Assembly (NCBI RefSeq): GCF_000721495.1
Contig: NZ_JOHY01000037.1
Span: forward strand, 62,001 to 126,000
DNA: 64,000 bases
Reading direction: 5' to 3'
Source of the DNA: Streptomyces sp. NRRL F-5123
GTDB lineage: Bacteria; Actinomycetota; Actinomycetes; Streptomycetales; Streptomycetaceae
The notes under the pieces are model-generated. The model had not been told where the DNA came from and did no database searches. It saw nothing but the letters and a program-made list of their open reading frames with translations. This document shows, in pieces, positions 39,590-47,364 of the stretch. The stretch's first letter is position 1, and each line of letters opens with the position of its first letter. A program made the translations under genes and the position numbers.

Positions 39590-40687
39590 TCAGCGGTCGC
39601 GGTAGGCGACCATGTCGGCCAGCTCCTCCAGCCGCAGCCGCCAGCCGGCCGGCAGCGGGGCGTCGGCGAGCGCCCCGTAGGCGTCGGCGACCAGCGCGTC
39701 GATCTGCTCCTCGACGTCCGCGCGGACTCCGGAGGCGACCAGCGCGGCGCGCAGCTCGGCCGGGTTCCAGTCGCTGTGCCGGCTGTCGTCGACGAGCCGG
39801 GCGACCTGCGGGTCCTTGGCCGCGGCCAGGGCGATCAGCAGGGTCATCTTGTGCTCGTCGAGGTCGAGCCCGGTCGGCTTGCCGGTCGCGGCGGACTCGC
39901 CGAACGCGTCGAGCAGGTCGTCGCGCAGCTGGAAGGCCTCGCCGGCCGCGACGCCGTAGGCCTCGAAGACCGCGTCGAGTCCGGGGCGGCCGGCGATGGC
40001 CGCGCCGAGCGCGAGCGGGCGGTGGATGGTGTAGCGGCCGGACTTGCAGACGGCGACCCAGCGGGCCAGCCGCGGGTCGGGCTTGACCTCGGCGGCCAGC
40101 GCGATGTCCAGCTGCTGGCCGACGATCATCTCGGCGACCAGCTCGTGCCACACCTCCGCGGCGGCGCCGGTCAGGGTGCCCGCGAGCCGGTTGGCGTAGG
40201 CGAGCGCCAGGTCCCCGGCGAGCATCGCGACGCCCTCGCCGTACCGGCGGGACTCGCCCGCCCAGCCGCGCAGCGCGTGCACGTCGGTGTACTTGGCGTG
40301 GACGGTCGGGACGCCGCGCCTGCTGGGCGAGTTGTCCATGATGTCGTCGTGGATCAGCGCGAAGGCGTGCAGCAGCTCCACGGCGGCGGCCGCGTCGACG
40401 ACGGTGTCCTCGGTGCCGTCGCCGGAGCCGCCGCCGGCCGCGAGGTAGCCGGTGACGCAGAACAGCGGGCGCAGCCGCTTGCCGCCCGCCGAGACCAGCT
40501 CGGCCACGGCCCCCACGGGCACCGCGACGCGGGCGTCCACCTCGCTCCAGCGCGCCGTCTCGGCGCTCAGCAGCTCCTCGATCCGCCGGTCGACACGGGC
40601 CAGCAGCTTCTCGCAGGTCTCCTGGTCGCCGACGTCCCGCTGTGCGGTCGCCGCTTCCGTCAGAACTCGTCCCAGGGCGGACGGCAT
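39590..40687 (-). CDS. Polyprenyl diphosphate synthase
   Basis: 365 residues of the trans-isoprenyl diphosphate synthase family. First Asp-rich motif HDDIMDNSPSRRG, second LRDDLLDAFG, plus GGKRLRP and the GQQLDI helix. It condenses DMAPP/GPP/FPP with IPP to provide the prenyl donor for the ABBA prenyltransferase and the class II cyclase. Upstream of the first motif the residues are LLHAFALIH; a Phe five before the first Asp and an Ala four before do not settle C15 versus C20. ATG 40687 has GGGGGAG four bases upstream. It is divergent from the cupin gene, with direct repeats at 40,795-40,823 between them. Confidence 0.93.
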   Translation of the reverse strand: MPSALGRVLTEAATAQRDVGDQETCEKLLARVDRRIEELLSAETARWSEVDARVAVPVGAVAELVSAGGKRLRPLFCVTGYLAAGGGSGDGTEDTVVDAAAAVELLHAFALIHDDIMDNSPSRRGVPTVHAKYTDVHALRGWAGESRRYGEGVAMLAGDLALAYANRLAGTLTGAAAEVWHELVAEMIVGQQLDIALAAEVKPDPRLARWVAVCKSGRYTIHRPLALGAAIAGRPGLDAVFEAYGVAAGEAFQLRDDLLDAFGESAATGKPTGLDLDEHKMTLLIALAAAKDPQVARLVDDSRHSDWNPAELRAALVASGVRADVEEQIDALVADAYGALADAPLPAGWRLRLEELADMVAYRDR

Positions 40688-40794
40688 GGTCTCCCCCTCA
40701 TCCCACCACGTGCTGGATTCCGTACGGGTGCAGTCGTCCGGACGTACTCGACGGACCGCTGACCGGATTCTCGGCAGGCCCGCTTGCAGCGGTC

Positions 40795-40823
40795 TTCGTG
40801 GCGGGTTGGCCCCGGCTTGGCGG
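40795..40823 (-). promoter_or_regulatory. Three SARP-like heptads between the polyprenyl synthase and cupin genes
   Basis: Plus strand heptads TTCGTGG (40795), TTGGCCC (40806) and TTGGCGG (40817), each 11 bases apart with 4-base spacers. On the minus strand they read CCGCCAA, GGGCCAA, CCACGAA. The GSCAA core and spacing match the site upstream of rppA. The 277-bp divergent region has no other clear signal. Confidence 0.5.
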
Positions 40824-40964
40824 GTCCGGCGCCAATCGCGGGACCAGTGGCGGACAAGCTGCGGCGGGGAGGGTCGGCCAGGAGCGGGACCGCGCACGCG
40901 GAGCGGTCCGCCGCCCTTTCTCCGCGCGGGCCCGCCCGCATCGAACCCGAGGAAGCGACATCAC

Positions 40965-41489
40965 ATGAGCGGTCTCATCCTTCCGCCCGGCCAAGGCCGG
41001 AGACTCGTCACGAAGGCGCAGGACGTCACCTTCAAGGCCACCGCCGCGGACGGTTCCGTCGTCTCCGTCTTCGAGGTCGTCGTGCCGCCGGGGTTCGACG
41101 TCGGCGCGCACGTCCACGCCAATTCGCAGGAGTTCTTCTACGTCCTGGAGGGCGAGCTGCAGCTGCTCGCGTTCGAGCCGACCGAGCGGACCGAGGACAC
41201 CTGGCACGGCTGGACGTCCAAGGACGGCGACACCGCGGTCCGCGCGGCCGAGGGCGCCTGCATGTTCGTGCCGCCGAACACCCCGCACGCCTTCCGCAAC
41301 GCCTCGGACAAGCCGGCCCGGATGCTCTTCCACAACTATCCCTCGCCCGACCACGAGCTGTACTTCGAGGAGATCGTCGAGATCTTCGCGGCGGGCAGGA
41401 CGGTCGACTCCGGCGCGGTGGAGGCCATGCGCAAGCGCTACGACGTCCAGCAGATCACCCCGCTCCGCTACACCCCGCCCACGGCGTGA
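40965..41489 (+). CDS. Cupin oxygenase, candidate flaviolin-forming monooxygenase
   Basis: 174 residues, single cupin barrel. Metal-binding motif 1 reads GAHVHANSQEFFYVLEGEL (two His and a Glu), motif 2 PPNTPHAF (last His). A cupin of this size beside an RppA gene recalls MomA of Streptomyces antibioticus, a quinone-forming monooxygenase that oxidises 1,3,6,8-tetrahydroxynaphthalene to flaviolin; I make the link from context plus fold, not from alignment. ATG 40965 has GAGGAAG upstream. The aminotransferase gene starts 23 bases after its stop, so the two form a plus-strand operon that would make and then aminate the quinone. Confidence 0.82.
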   Translation: MSGLILPPGQGRRLVTKAQDVTFKATAADGSVVSVFEVVVPPGFDVGAHVHANSQEFFYVLEGELQLLAFEPTERTEDTWHGWTSKDGDTAVRAAEGACMFVPPNTPHAFRNASDKPARMLFHNYPSPDHELYFEEIVEIFAAGRTVDSGAVEAMRKRYDVQQITPLRYTPPTA

Positions 41490-41512
41490 CGCCACACGAA
41501 AGGTCGGCACTG

Positions 41513-42655
41513 ATGAGCAAGGACAGCATCCCGCTGGTGCACCCGAGTCTGGGCGAGCGGGAACTCGCCGCCGTCGCCGAGGTGTTCGCCTCCGGCTGGC
41601 CGGCCGGCCAGGGCCCGCGCGGCAAGGCCCTGGAGGCCCTGCTCGCCGAGCGGTACGGCGTGGGCGACGCGGTCGCGGTGAGCAACTGCGGCGCGGCCCT
41701 CCACCTGGCCATGCTGGCACTGGGCGTGGAGCCCGGCGACGAGGTCATCGTCGCCGACTACACCTTCCCCGCCCCCGCGCACGCGGTGCGCTACGTCGGC
41801 GCGACCCCGGTCTTCGCGGACGTGCGCGCCGACACCGGCACGGTCGACCCGGCGGCCGTGGCGGCCCTCATCGGGCCGCGCACGGTCGGCATCATCGCGG
41901 TGGACACCCTCGGGATGCCCGCCGACTACACCGAGCTGATGGCGCTGGCCGGCGCCCACGGGCTGTTCGTCGTGGAGGACGCGGCGTGCGCGGTCGGCGC
42001 GACCTACCAGGGCCGCCCGGCGGGCTCGCTCGCGCCCGTGGCGTGCCTGTCCTTCCACGGCCGCAAGGGCGCCACCAGCGGCGAGGGCGGCGCGCTGCTC
42101 GCCGCCGACCCGGTGATCGGCGCGGACGCCCGGCTGCGGTCGTCGTTCGGCATCGGCAGCATCTACGACCAGGCGCAGGTCGTCGGCCTGCCGATCCCGG
42201 TCTTCACCGACATCGGCTACAACTACAAGCTCTCCGACATCGCCGCCGCCATCCTCCAGGTGCAGCTGGACCGCGTCGACGAGCTGCTCCAGCGGCGCAA
42301 CAAGGCCGCCGCGGCCTACGCCGAACTGCTCGGCGACGACGACCTGCTGACGCTGCCGCACGTGCCGGCCGACCGCACCCACGCGTGGCAGTCGTACCTG
42401 GTGACCCTCGACCCGCGGGTGGACCGCGCCGGGCTCGCCGCCGCACTGCGCGCCCAGGGCATCGGCTGCGGCCAGGGTGCCTGGGCCACCCACCTGCAGC
42501 CGGTGTACCGCTCGGACCGGAGCTGCCCGGTCTCGGCGGACCTCTTCGCGCGCAATCTGGCCATCCCGATGCACGCCGAGCTGACCGAGGACCAGGTCGA
42601 GCAGGTCGCGCACACGCTGCGGGCGGAGCTGAAGAACAACCTGCGCGCGAGCTGA
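41513..42655 (+). CDS. DegT/DnrJ/EryC1-type PLP aminotransferase (candidate flaviolin aminotransferase)
   Basis: 380 residues, fold type I PLP enzyme. The cofactor-binding pieces are visible: SNCGAALHLAMLALGV near the N terminus, VEDAACAVGATYQGR with the PLP-ring aspartate, and the Schiff-base lysine in SFHGRKGATSGEGGALL. The C-terminal part has GYNYKLSDIAAAILQVQLDRVDEL, standard in sugar aminotransferases. No sugar-biosynthesis genes are near. Aminotransferases of this class act on flaviolin to give 8-amino-flaviolin in furaquinocin- and naphterpin-type pathways, so a quinone substrate is the better guess here. It ends 17 bp before a strong bidirectional hairpin. Confidence 0.9.
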   Translation: MSKDSIPLVHPSLGERELAAVAEVFASGWPAGQGPRGKALEALLAERYGVGDAVAVSNCGAALHLAMLALGVEPGDEVIVADYTFPAPAHAVRYVGATPVFADVRADTGTVDPAAVAALIGPRTVGIIAVDTLGMPADYTELMALAGAHGLFVVEDAACAVGATYQGRPAGSLAPVACLSFHGRKGATSGEGGALLAADPVIGADARLRSSFGIGSIYDQAQVVGLPIPVFTDIGYNYKLSDIAAAILQVQLDRVDELLQRRNKAAAAYAELLGDDDLLTLPHVPADRTHAWQSYLVTLDPRVDRAGLAAALRAQGIGCGQGAWATHLQPVYRSDRSCPVSADLFARNLAIPMHAELTEDQVEQVAHTLRAELKNNLRAS

Positions 42656-42671
42656 CCGCGCAGCACCGCGA

Positions 42672-42714
42672 GACGAGAGCCCGGCCGGAGGATTCCTCCG
42701 GCCGGGCTCTCGTC
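42672..42714. terminator. Bidirectional terminator between aminotransferase and methyltransferase genes
   Basis: Perfect 19-bp stem (42672-42690 with 42696-42714), five-base loop GATTC. It lies between two convergent stops (42655 and 42730) and should serve both transcripts. Confidence 0.9.
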
Positions 42715-42729
42715 GGTGTACGGGCGCGG

Positions 42730-43737
42730 TCAGCGGGCGAGCACCAGGACCGTCGGGGAGGAGGTCTCCACGAAGCGGACGTCCTCGAAGCCCGCGGCGG
42801 TCAGCCAGGCGTGGTAGTCGCTGCGCCGCCAGGTGCTGCCGTGCCGGGACTTGATGAGCATCTCGCCGGCGAAGGTCAGCGCGAAGGGCGGGCCGCTGCG
42901 GTCGTCGTCCACGACGTAGTCGGAGACGACGAGCGTGCCGCCGGGCCGCAGCGCCTTGCGGATGCGGGTGAAGACCGCCTGGTTGTCCTCGGGGCCCTCC
43001 TGGTGGGCGATGTTGGAGTACACCACCACGTCGTGGTCGCCGTTGCCGAAGTCGACGGTGTGGAAGTCGCCGTCGACGTGCTCGACCCGGTCGCCCACGC
43101 CCTTCTCGGCCAGCAGCCGGCGGGCGATCGCGTTGATCGGCGCCCAGTCGATCTGGGTGGAGCGGGCGTCCGGGTTGAGCCCGAGCCAGATGGCCGAGCA
43201 GATGCCCGAGCCGCCGCCGATGTCGAGGATCGAGACCTTCCCGGCGTCGGCGAGCCCGAGTTCCGCGGCGGCGATGTGCGCGACCGGCACGGACTGCGCG
43301 GCGATGGCCTGCACCAGGTTCTCCCAGTGCGGGTTGTCGGCGACCTCGACGACGGCGTTCGACGTCGGCCCGCCGTCGCGTACGGAGTCCGGCAGCGTCG
43401 CCATCGAACCGATGTGGCCCAGCTTCAGCTTGGCGAAACCGGTGAGCGAGGCGGGCCGGCCCTCCACCAGGAACGCCGACGCCTCCGGGGTGTTGCGGTA
43501 GCGGCCCTGCTCCACCACGACGACGCCGAGCGCGACCAGGCCGTCCAGCAGCGCCTGAGCGCCGCGCGGTGCGACCCCGGCCCGCTCGGCGACCTGCTCG
43601 GCATTGCCGGCGCCGTCCTCCAGGTGCGTGAAGACCTGGTACTGCGCCGCCGTGCCCATGATCCCGGTGGCCCAGTAGCCGTTGATCAGCCGCATGATGC
43701 GCTGCGAGTCGGGCCCGCCGTGTGCCGCGCCGCTCAT
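42730..43737 (-). CDS. SAM-dependent methyltransferase (plant-type O-methyltransferase fold)
   Basis: 335 residues. An N-terminal winged-helix dimerisation domain (INGYWATGIMGTAAQYQVFTHL, then AERAGVAPRGAQALLDGLVAL) is followed by a Rossmann SAM domain with motif I SILDIGGGSGICSAIWL, an acidic ribose contact (QIDWAP) and VEHVDGDFHTVDF. The family includes both O- and C-methyltransferases acting on polyketide aromatics; naphthoquinone pathways of this kind usually methylate the ring or a hydroxyl. The ATG overlaps the rppA stop (ATGA), so the two are translationally coupled, and the naphthalene or quinone is the likely substrate. Confidence 0.9.
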   Translation of the reverse strand: MSGAAHGGPDSQRIMRLINGYWATGIMGTAAQYQVFTHLEDGAGNAEQVAERAGVAPRGAQALLDGLVALGVVVVEQGRYRNTPEASAFLVEGRPASLTGFAKLKLGHIGSMATLPDSVRDGGPTSNAVVEVADNPHWENLVQAIAAQSVPVAHIAAAELGLADAGKVSILDIGGGSGICSAIWLGLNPDARSTQIDWAPINAIARRLLAEKGVGDRVEHVDGDFHTVDFGNGDHDVVVYSNIAHQEGPEDNQAVFTRIRKALRPGGTLVVSDYVVDDDRSGPPFALTFAGEMLIKSRHGSTWRRSDYHAWLTAAGFEDVRFVETSSPTVLVLAR

Positions 43738-44888
43738 GAGATCCTCCCCGCGTACGGGAGCGACGCGGCCACGCCGGCCAGCTCCGCGGTGTCGTCGTGT
43801 GCCGTGCCGTGTGCCGGGTCGCCGGCCGTGCCGTCGGTCCAGGTGCCGAGCGCCATCTCGGCGGTGATGCCGGGGCCGAAGCCGGCGATGACGCCGGTGG
43901 CACCGGTGGGAAGCGGCCGGTCCTCCTCGAACCGGCGGCGCAGCGCGTCGAAGACGACGGCGCTGGCGATGTTGCCGTACTCGGTCAGGGTGCTCCAGCT
44001 GTGCCGGAAGACCGTGCGGTCGACCTCCAGGAATTTGGCGAGGTCGTCCAGGATCCGCGGACCGCCCGCGTGGATGATGTAGAAGTCCAGGTCGGAGGCG
44101 CTCCAGCCGTGGCCCGCGGCGAGCTGGCGCAGCACCGGGGCGAGCGGCTCCATGGTGCCCGGCACCCGCTTGTCGAGCTGGAAGTGGAAGCCGGTGTCCC
44201 GCACCGCGTAGGAGATCCACTCCTCGGTGTTCGGGATGAGGTACGACGCGTTGTGCTCCAGCCGCACGCCGCTGACGCCCGCGTCACCGTGCCCCCGCAC
44301 CACGGCGGCCGCGACCGCGTCACCGAACAGGCCGTCGGACAGCAGCGAGCCGACGTCGTCGGCGGAGGGCTGGTAGCACAGCGAGCACAGCTCGCACGAG
44401 ACGATCAGCACATTGCTGTCGGGGTGCGCCGTGCAGAAGTCATGGGCGCGGTTGATCGCCGCGCCGCCCGCCGCGCAGCCGAGCTGGGCGATGGGAATCT
44501 GCCGGGTGTCGAATCGGAAACCCATGGTGTTGATGAGCCACGCGGTGAGCGAGGGCATCATGAATCCGGTGCACGAGACGTAGATGATCGCGTCGATGTC
44601 GTCGGCCCGCAGCCGTGCGTTGGCGAGCGCGTCCTCGATGACCTCCGGGCACCGCTTCTTCGACTCGGCCTCGTAGATCCTGTTGCGTTCCTCGAACCCC
44701 GGGTGCTCCAGCGTCTTCTCGATGGGCTGCACGATGTGCCGCTTGCGGACCCCGGTGTTCTCTATCAGCCGGAGCGCAAGCGGAAGCTGCGGCTTTCCCG
44801 CATGGGCTTTCCTGGCGAATTCCAGGGTCTGCTCCATGGTGATGGTGTATTCCGGTACGCGCACCGCGGGCTTGCACAAGATCGGCAT
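43734..44888 (-). CDS. rppA: RppA-type type III polyketide synthase, 1,3,6,8-tetrahydroxynaphthalene synthase
   Basis: 384 residues, thiolase-fold homodimer that joins five malonyl-CoA to make tetrahydroxynaphthalene. Catalytic Cys lies in IPIAQLGCAAGGAAINRAHDF, His in FYIIHAGGPRILDD and Asn in EYGNIASAVVFDAL. The segment IVSCELCSLCYQP keeps the extra cysteine seen in RppA that favours malonyl-CoA as starter, and the C terminus has IAGFGPGITAEMALG. Overall it reads very close to the RppA I remember from S. griseus. I prefer ATG 44888 (MPILCKPAVRVPEYTITM), the family start; ATG 44921 is in frame but badly placed relative to its GGGG. It heads the rppA-methyltransferase operon. Confidence 0.95.
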   Translation of the reverse strand: MPILCKPAVRVPEYTITMEQTLEFARKAHAGKPQLPLALRLIENTGVRKRHIVQPIEKTLEHPGFEERNRIYEAESKKRCPEVIEDALANARLRADDIDAIIYVSCTGFMMPSLTAWLINTMGFRFDTRQIPIAQLGCAAGGAAINRAHDFCTAHPDSNVLIVSCELCSLCYQPSADDVGSLLSDGLFGDAVAAAVVRGHGDAGVSGVRLEHNASYLIPNTEEWISYAVRDTGFHFQLDKRVPGTMEPLAPVLRQLAAGHGWSASDLDFYIIHAGGPRILDDLAKFLEVDRTVFRHSWSTLTEYGNIASAVVFDALRRRFEEDRPLPTGATGVIAGFGPGITAEMALGTWTDGTAGDPAHGTAHDDTAELAGVAASLPYAGRIS

Positions 44889-44927
44889 GTCCGGCGCCTG
44901 CCTCTCAGAAATAGAAGACATTCCCCT

Positions 44928-44969
44928 GCCTTTGGCCTCTGGCCTTCGCCCTCTGACCTCTGCCCTCTG
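44928..44969 (-). repeat. Six tandem heptamers in the rppA leader
   Basis: Six adjacent 7-base units, on the minus strand variants of CAGAGGG (CAGAGGG, CAGAGGT, CAGAGGG, CGAAGGC, CAGAGGC, CAAAGGC), ending about 40 bases before the rppA start. No spacer between units, so this is not the SARP layout. Confidence 0.8.
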
Positions 44970-45000
44970 TTTTTGGCCGTGTCAATGTCGTACGGCCGGC

Positions 45001-45029
45001 TTGCCCGCGCCTTGGCGCCGACTTGCCGT
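45001..45029 (-). promoter_or_regulatory. Three SARP-like heptads upstream of rppA
   Basis: Minus strand heptads GGCAAGT, GCCAAGG and GGCAAGC, 11 bases apart (plus-strand TTGCC/TTGGC/TTGCC cores at 45023, 45012 and 45001). They lie 110-140 bases before the rppA start. The core and period match the repeats upstream of the polyprenyl synthase gene, which suggests one SARP controls both. A -10 element is not clear. Confidence 0.5.
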
Positions 45030-45066
45030 CCGCCGTACGCAGCGGCCTCCCGCCGGGGGAGGGCAG

Positions 45067-45114
45067 CACGACGCGGCGCCCGCCGGATCTCTCCGGCGGG
45101 CGCCGCGCGTCGTG
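45067..45114 (-). terminator. Large hairpin after the TPR gene, right border of the cluster
   Basis: Inverted repeat with a 15-bp GC stem (GCGGCGCCCGCCGGA and its complement) extended by CACGAC/GTCGTG after a two-base bulge. It follows the TPR stop at 45129 and separates the core genome from the rppA promoter region. Confidence 0.75.
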
Positions 45115-45128
45115 ACGGGGTGGGCGGG

Positions 45129-45491
45129 CTACTCCTCGAAGCGGGCCGCGGCCACGTAGTCCGGCCGCGGGTCGAGCGCCGCGGCCAGCCGGAAGTGCCG
45201 CTGGGCCTCGGCGCGGCGGTCGGCCCGCTCCAGGGTGCGGGCCAGCGCGAAGTGGGCGAACGCGTTGTCCGGCTCACGCTCCAGGACGACCTGGAACTCC
45301 AGCTCCGCGGGCCGCAGTTGCGCGGCGAGGAAGAACGCGCGGGCACGCAGCAGCCGGGCTGCGGTGTTCTCCGGGTGGGCGGCGACGACCGGGTCCAGGA
45401 GCTTCACGGCGCCGCGCGGGTCGCGCGCCGCGAGCAGCTGCTCGGCGGCGCGGAAGTCGATCACATGGGTTTCCGGGGTGCGCTCGGGCAC
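45129..45491 (-). CDS. Small tetratricopeptide-repeat protein
   Basis: 120 residues, about three TPR units: DFRAAEQLLAARDPRGAVKLLD, ARLLRARAFFLAAQLRPAELEF and AHFALARTLERADRRAEAQRHF. A protein-interaction module with no enzyme motif; cytoplasmic. Close relatives are standard in this place in streptomycetes, as far as I recall. I chose GTG 45491, with GGGAGG six bases upstream, instead of the far longer open frame to 45671. It lies 179 bp after coaE on the same strand. Function unknown. Confidence 0.82.
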   Translation of the reverse strand: MPERTPETHVIDFRAAEQLLAARDPRGAVKLLDPVVAAHPENTAARLLRARAFFLAAQLRPAELEFQVVLEREPDNAFAHFALARTLERADRRAEAQRHFRLAAALDPRPDYVAAARFEE

Positions 45492-45670
45492 TGTCCGCCT
45501 CCCTGACATCGGGCACGGGGACGAATGATCGTCGGGACAGACATACCCAACACGCCGACCGACAACCGCATTCCCGCCACGGCCGCTGGTGCTGTGACCG
45601 GGAGGGTTCACCGGCTTGCGACGCCCGGCACGGCACCTCGCTGCGTTGCCGCATCGACCGAGCAGGCCCA

Positions 45671-46204
45671 CTACGAGGCCGATCCGATCACCAGGTCCGC
45701 GACGGCCAGCCGGTCCGCCCGGCGGGCCTGCGCCGCCATCCGGGCCCGTGCCTCGTCCTGCGTCATCCCGCGCAGCCGCACCAGTCGCTCCACCTGCGTG
45801 TCCGGGTCGGCGTCGACCACCACGACCAGGTCGTAGCGCGGGGCCAGGCCGTTCTCGGTGAGCAGCGGGACGTCGTGCACCACGATGTCTCCGGGCCCGG
45901 CGGCCCGCTGGAGCTCGGCGGAGCGGGCCCCGACCAGCGGGTGCACGATCGCGTTCAGTGCCTGGCGGCGCTCCTCGTCGGCGAAGACGATCGCGCCGAG
46001 CCGCGGCCGGTCGAGCGAGCCGTCCGGCGCCAGCACCCCGGGCCCGAACTCCGCGACGACCGCGGCCAGCCCCTCGGTGCCCGGCTCGACGGCCTCCCGG
46101 GCGATCCGGTCGGCGTCCACCAGGATCGCCCCGTAGGAGACGAGCAGCCGCGCGACCTCGCTCTTGCCGGCTCCGATCCCGCCGGTCAGCCCCACTGTCA
46201 GCAT
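45671..46204 (-). CDS. coaE: Dephospho-CoA kinase, C-terminally short
   Basis: Last step of coenzyme A synthesis, phosphorylating the ribose 3'-hydroxyl of dephospho-CoA. P-loop [17 protein letters not shown], substrate part [23 protein letters not shown] and [11 protein letters not shown] with the LID-like [20 protein letters not shown] are all present. The product is only 177 residues. The family normally continues after ADLVI with a D-N segment and a final helix to about 200; here it stops as [10 protein letters not shown]. The kinase core is complete, so it may be functional, and an essential gene is unlikely to be dead. The downstream 179 bp do not resume the family sequence in any frame I checked. 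Confidence 0.9.
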   Translation of the reverse strand: MLTVGLTGGIGAGKSEVARLLVSYGAILVDADRIAREAVEPGTEGLAAVVAEFGPGVLAPDGSLDRPRLGAIVFADEERRQALNAIVHPLVGARSAELQRAAGPGDIVVHDVPLLTENGLAPRYDLVVVVDADPDTQVERLVRLRGMTQDEARARMAAQARRADRLAVADLVIGSAS

Positions 46205-46265
46205 GCCGGCCAGCTTATCCGGCCCGCTCCCCGGGCCATCGGCCCGCGCCGCCGCCCGACGCCCG

Positions 46266-47204
46266 TCAGCGCCCTCCGTCGTCCTCGCGGTCGGCGAGGA
46301 ACCGCTCGAACTCCGCCGCCAGATCGTCGGCCGATGGCAGGTCGACGGGCTCGGCGATGAGGTTCTCCCGGCTGTCCATGCCGGCCACGGCGTCGTACTG
46401 GCTCTCCAGACCGCGCACCACCGACACCAGCTCGCCGTCGCCCTCCGCGACCTGCCGGTCGATCTCGACCCGTACCGTGTGCGCCTCGTTGCGCAGCGCG
46501 TGGGCGATCTCGGGCAGCACCAGGCCGGTGGCAGCGGTGACCGCCTCCAGCACGGCCAGAGCCGCGTCCGGGTACGGGGAGCGCGCCAGGTAGTGCGGTA
46601 CGTGCGCGGCGACGCCCAGCACGTCGCGCCCGGCCTCGGCGAGCCGCAGCTCGACGAGCGCGGCCGCGCTGCCGGGCACCTGCGCCTCGTCGAACCACGC
46701 GCGGTGGCCCGGCACCAGGTCGACCCGGTTGCCGTGCGGTGTCAGCCCCACCGGGCGGGTGTGCGGCACGCCCATCGGGATGCCGTGGAAGTTGATGGCG
46801 ATACGGACCCCGAGGCGCTCGATGACCTGGAGCACCGCGGTCGCGAAGCGCTCCCACTCCACGTCCGGCTCCGAGCCGGTGAGCAGCAGGAACGGGGTGC
46901 CGGTGGTGTCGCGCAGCAGGTAGAGATCGATCGACGGCGGCTCGTAGGACGACCAGTGGTCGCGCTCGAACGTCATGAGCGGGCGGCGGGCCCGGTAGTC
47001 GACCAGCCGGTCGGCGTCGAAGCGGGCGACGAGCTGGTTGTCGAGCCGGTCCAGCAGCTGCTCGCTGATCTGCTCGCCGGCCTCGCCGGCGTCCATGAAC
47101 CCCTCGAAGTGGTAGAGCAGCACCGGTCCGGTGTCCCCGACCGCCTCGTCGACGGCCTCGGCCCCGCCCGGCACGTACTCGTACAGCCCTTGCGGATCCA
47201 GCAC
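46266..47204 (-). CDS. PAC2 family protein
   Basis: 312 residues of the PAC2 (proteasome assembly chaperone-like, DUF75) family found in all proteasome-bearing actinobacteria. Typical blocks: [21 protein letters not shown] near the N terminus, [37 protein letters not shown] and [21 protein letters not shown]. Its precise role is unproved; structural work points to an assembly or scaffolding function. The start is GTG with GAGGA seven bases before it. It lies between the rpsA terminator and coaE on the same strand, 61 bp before coaE. Confidence 0.88.
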   Translation of the reverse strand: MLDPQGLYEYVPGGAEAVDEAVGDTGPVLLYHFEGFMDAGEAGEQISEQLLDRLDNQLVARFDADRLVDYRARRPLMTFERDHWSSYEPPSIDLYLLRDTTGTPFLLLTGSEPDVEWERFATAVLQVIERLGVRIAINFHGIPMGVPHTRPVGLTPHGNRVDLVPGHRAWFDEAQVPGSAAALVELRLAEAGRDVLGVAAHVPHYLARSPYPDAALAVLEAVTAATGLVLPEIAHALRNEAHTVRVEIDRQVAEGDGELVSVVRGLESQYDAVAGMDSRENLIAEPVDLPSADDLAAEFERFLADREDDGGR

Positions 47205-47296
47205 GATGATCGTCCTCCTCGTTATCTGTCACCACAACGAACAACTCCGGCCCGCCATTCCCGCCTCCGCGGGGGCGGACCGCCGGTGGACGCGGT

Positions 47297-47332
47297 GCGG
47301 CCCCGCACCCCTCGGAAGGGGTGCGGGGCCGC
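47297..47332 (-). terminator. rpsA terminator
   Basis: Perfect 16-bp stem GCGGCCCCGCACCCCT (47297-47312) with its complement (47317-47332), four-base loop CGGA, 32 bases after the rpsA stop. Confidence 0.9.
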
Positions 47333-47364
47333 GGTGGCCTGGGGCCGTGGCCCTGGGCCGAGGG

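Larger units (their letters stand above)
19220..44888. other. Predicted naphthoquinone meroterpenoid biosynthetic gene cluster
   Basis: Extent of the accessory block. Core enzymes: RppA-type type III PKS, cupin oxygenase, DegT-type aminotransferase, C- or O-methyltransferase, polyprenyl diphosphate synthase, ABBA aromatic prenyltransferase, class II terpene cyclase-like protein, FAD hydroxylase, BBE-type flavoenzyme, adenylate-forming ligase and an MbtH/adenylation/beta-lactamase-like fusion. Accessory genes: three SARP regulators, an MMPL transporter and two mini-genes. Boundaries are set by ogt on the left and by the hairpin at 45,067-45,114 and TPR/coaE on the right, both core. The functional reading is from family knowledge; no mevalonate-pathway or haloperoxidase genes are in the window. 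Confidence 0.8.

Noticed and set aside
42730..44220. A 496-codon minus-strand frame covering the methyltransferase and part of rppA.
   Set aside because: Its first 160 codons are an out-of-frame reading of rppA; the methyltransferase starts at the ATGA overlap (43737).
44970..44985. TTGACA-like hexamer in the rppA leader as a -35 element.
   Set aside because: No acceptable -10 lies 16-18 bases downstream; the stretch there is the heptamer repeat.
45490..45671. Extension of the TPR gene to 45671, or a frameshifted end of coaE in this stretch.
   Set aside because: The extra residues have no similarity to either family and a good ribosome site stands at GTG 45491.
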